Assembly: GCA_964540815.1 (NCBI GenBank) | Contig: CAZIOH010000003.1 | Location: 1 to 64,000, forward strand | Length of the DNA stretch: 64,000 nucleotides | Direction of reading: 5' to 3' | Source: CAZIOH01 sp964540815 | GTDB lineage: Bacteria > Myxococcota_A > Polyangia > Fen-1088 | Shown: one piece after another, positions 62,022-64,000 of the stretch | Layout of the letters: the number at the start of each line of letters is the position of its first letter | Numbering within the stretch: position 1 is the first letter of the stretch | Made by a program: the position numbers and the translations under genes | The notes under the pieces: model-generated | Seen by the model: the letters and a program-made list of their open reading frames with translations, nothing else | The model's database searches: none | Told to the model about the DNA's origin: nothing

Positions 62022-64000
62022 TCAGAACCCCGCTGCGGTGCTGCTGAGATAGATCTGATCAACTTCCAAGTTGTAGCAGTTTATGAGAAGGGAGTTGACG
62101 GCTGGATCCGTCGTGAGGTCGGTGCCATAGGACAACCAGATCGACGTATTTGCACTGTCGCCTATCCGGCCCAAGGCCGCAGGCATATCACTCCCGCTGG
62201 GTATCCATGGAACGGCACAGAAGTTGTCCGAGTAGGTCCACAAATAGCAATAGCCGGCCCCCCGCACCTTCGCGCCGAAGAAGTAGAACGTCGAAGGGTT
62301 GACCTTCTGACAGAACTGCCCTCCCCCAGCTGACAGCGACTTCGAGCCCGCGCAACCGTCCGCATCTGCGGTGCCCAGTTGTCCTTGGCTCCAACCCGCT
62401 AGGCCGGTGTCGAATCCCGGATCTGGCAGAAGATTCGTTGAACTCTTCTTCCGACAGCCGCAGGTGTGCTTCGTCGTGTCGCAGACCTGGCCCGTGAGCG
62501 TGCAGTTGGCGTCGGCGATGCACTGAACGCAGGCGTTGACCAGACAGGCGGGCGTGGACCCACTGCAGCACATGGAGCTGCACGCGACCTGGCCTGCTTG
62601 GCAGGTCAGGCAGTCGTTGCCTGCGGCGTTGCAGCCGGCGGCGCACGTCGTTTGAGTCGTCGAGCAGGCGCCGGCCGAGTTGCAGACGGCCGCACTCGTC
62701 TTGACCTTGGTGCTGCTCGAGCAGGTGGCGCCGGCCCCGCAGGGGGTATTGGGGGCCATGTTGCCGGTCTCGTTGCAGATCATCGTACCGGTCGTGCAGG
62801 AGGTCGTGCCGGTCTTGCAGGGGTTCGAGGGGGTGCAGCCCATGTTGGGGGTGCAGGCGCCGCAGGTGCCGGTTCGGCAGAAGCGGTTGGTACCGCACAT
62901 CATCCCGTCGGGGGCGCGGTTGCACGCGCCGGAGCCGTTGCAGGTGGTCTGGCAGTTCGCGGTCGTGCAGCCCGGATCGGTCGCCCCACTCGCCTTGGCC
63001 GAACAGGTGCCGGGGGTGCCGAGGTTGCAGGCCTGGCAGGTCCCGCAGCTCGCCGACGTGCAACAGACTCCATCCACGCAGTTGCCCGAGGCGCACTCGC
63101 CGCCGCCGCCGCAGCTCCGGCCAGGGGGCTTTCCGGCCTGACACTTGCCGGCGTTGCAGTAGGGTGTTCCGGCGAGACAGTCCGTGTCGGCCGAGCAGCT
63201 CGTCTTGCAACTGGTGCCCGAACAGACGAGGCCTCCGCATGACGTGGTGGCGGCCGTCGGACACGCGCCCTTGCCGTCGCAGTTGACGGCCGCGGTGGCG
63301 GTCCCGGCGGAGCACTTGGCGGCGCCGCACGAGGTCGCCGACGAGGCGAACGCGCACGACGTGCTGGTGCCATCGCACCGGCTCCCGCAGGTCCCGGCCG
63401 TGCACGCCGTGCGCCCACTCCTCGGTGTCTGGTTCGCGGGGAGCGTGGTGCACTTCCCGATCGCGCCCGCCAGATCGCACGCCTGGCACGAGCCCCCGCA
63501 GGCGAGGTCGCAACAGTAGCCATCGACGCAGTTACCCGACGTGCATTGCGCGGCGCCCGTGCACTTGCTGCCGTTCGCCACCTTGCCGCACGAGCCGGCC
63601 ACGCAGGGTTGCCCCTGGCAATCGGTGTCCGTCACGCACGACGAGGCGCAGCCGGTTCCGTCGGCCTTGCACTTGAACGGCGCGCATGCCACGGCAGCGG
63701 CCGGCTTGCAGGCTCCGAGCCCGTCGCACGTCGATCCGGTCACGGCGCTCTGAGTGGTCGCGCTGCAAGAGCCCCCGCCGCAAACCTCACCGCTCGCGTA
63801 GAGCTCGCACGCGCCCTTGCCATCGCACAGGCCGTTCTGCTTGCACGTGGTGGCGGCCATCTTGGGACAGGCCGCATGGCTCGCCGGGGCCGCGCTGTCG
63901 GCCGGGACGGGCGTGCAAGCCCCCACGAAGTCCTTCAGGTTGCACGCCGAGCAGCTGCCGGTGCACGCCGAGTCACAGCACACACCATCGGCACAGTTGC
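62022..64000 (-). CDS. Large Cys-rich repeat surface protein (5' end beyond window)
   Basis: At least 659 residues, start outside the window. Dozens of short Cys motifs of the type CxSGNCVDGYCCDxxC, CQACNL, CNGSGACNR and CDGKGACP occur, as in myxobacterial EGF/delta-like surface proteins. The last 110 residues lack the repeats and read LLPDPGFDTGLAGWSQGQ...DQIYLS, like a carbohydrate-binding or galactose-binding beta-sandwich. Probably an adhesin or matrix protein held by disulfides. It sits next to the esterase and GH2 lipoproteins, fitting a polysaccharide-contacting role. Confidence 0.78.
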   Translation of the reverse strand, partial: NCADGVCCDSACTGSCSACNLKDFVGACTPVPADSAAPASHAACPKMAATTCKQNGLCDGKGACELYASGEVCGGGSCSATTQSAVTGSTCDGLGACKPAAAVACAPFKCKADGTGCASSCVTDTDCQGQPCVAGSCGKVANGSKCTGAAQCTSGNCVDGYCCDLACGGSCQACDLAGAIGKCTTLPANQTPRSGRTACTAGTCGSRCDGTSTSCAFASSATSCGAAKCSAGTATAAVNCDGKGACPTAATTSCGGLVCSGTSCKTSCSADTDCLAGTPYCNAGKCQAGKPPGRSCGGGGECASGNCVDGVCCTSASCGTCQACNLGTPGTCSAKASGATDPGCTTANCQTTCNGSGACNRAPDGMMCGTNRFCRTGTCGACTPNMGCTPSNPCKTGTTSCTTGTMICNETGNMAPNTPCGAGATCSSSTKVKTSAAVCNSAGACSTTQTTCAAGCNAAGNDCLTCQAGQVACSSMCCSGSTPACLVNACVQCIADANCTLTGQVCDTTKHTCGCRKKSSTNLLPDPGFDTGLAGWSQGQLGTADADGCAGSKSLSAGGGQFCQKVNPSTFYFFGAKVRGAGYCYLWTYSDNFCAVPWIPSGSDMPAALGRIGDSANTSIWLSYGTDLTTDPAVNSLLINCYNLEVDQIYLSSTAAGF

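Overview
The window is very GC-rich DNA with tightly packed genes and pervasive 1-8 bp stop/start overlaps. The gene content points to a social, predatory-type member of the Myxococcota (class Polyangia or a relative). It has two Ser/Thr protein kinases with single-pass C-terminal extensions, FHA proteins, many lipoproteins with long Gly/Ser linkers, an RCC1-repeat lipoprotein, an IgGFc-binding-type lipoprotein, a Cys-rich surface protein, and a near-complete set of genes resembling the Myxococcus Glt gliding/envelope machinery. No rRNA, tRNA, CRISPR array, insertion sequence or prophage was recognised. Assignments rest on motifs and family resemblance read by eye; no database search was run.

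Left part (1-9.9 kb): a kinase truncated by the window edge (minus); a 540 bp intergenic region with a textbook intrinsic terminator and a perfect anti-16S-tail (Shine-Dalgarno) element; an M16 peptidase and a NUDIX hydrolase (plus); a SahR-like ArsR-methyltransferase regulator followed by ahcY, forming the S-adenosylhomocysteine recycling module; then on the minus strand a membrane glycosyltransferase and the peroxiredoxin Bcp.

Middle-left (9.9-27 kb, all minus): a sigma/anti-sigma-like fusion protein; a seven-gene chain of an FHA sigma-54-type activator with an altered GAFTGA loop, a MutH-type endonuclease, a GExH-motif protein, a small membrane protein and two SPFH proteins; a GntR-family regulator overlapping trpB-trpA with a perfect operator-like palindrome upstream; a Tat-exported hemerythrin; and an overlapping kinase - TPR - RCC1-lipoprotein operon.

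Middle (27-49 kb): a plus-strand operon (two hydrazine-synthase-alpha-like heme/beta-propeller lipoproteins around a HEAT-repeat protein) converges on a very long minus-strand operon (about 48.9 down to 33.7 kb). The first genes of that operon match the Glt set (two outer-membrane beta-barrels, a helper, GltC, GltD, GltE, GltF and GltG). Its distal end adds a lipoprotein, another beta-barrel, a CX4CH cytochrome-like lipoprotein, an SH3/beta-barrel protein and a DUF4266/DUF3570 pair. A single locus thus carries components that are split over two clusters in Myxococcus xanthus.

Right part (49-64 kb): an IgGFc-binding-like lipoprotein and an outer-membrane protein; a Phd/PIN toxin-antitoxin pair, a methyltransferase and the decayed remains of a nucleotidyltransferase locus; then a carbohydrate/ester-degrading surface islet (GH2 lipoprotein, esterase lipoprotein, porin, two paralogous lipoproteins) and a large Cys-rich protein cut by the right edge.
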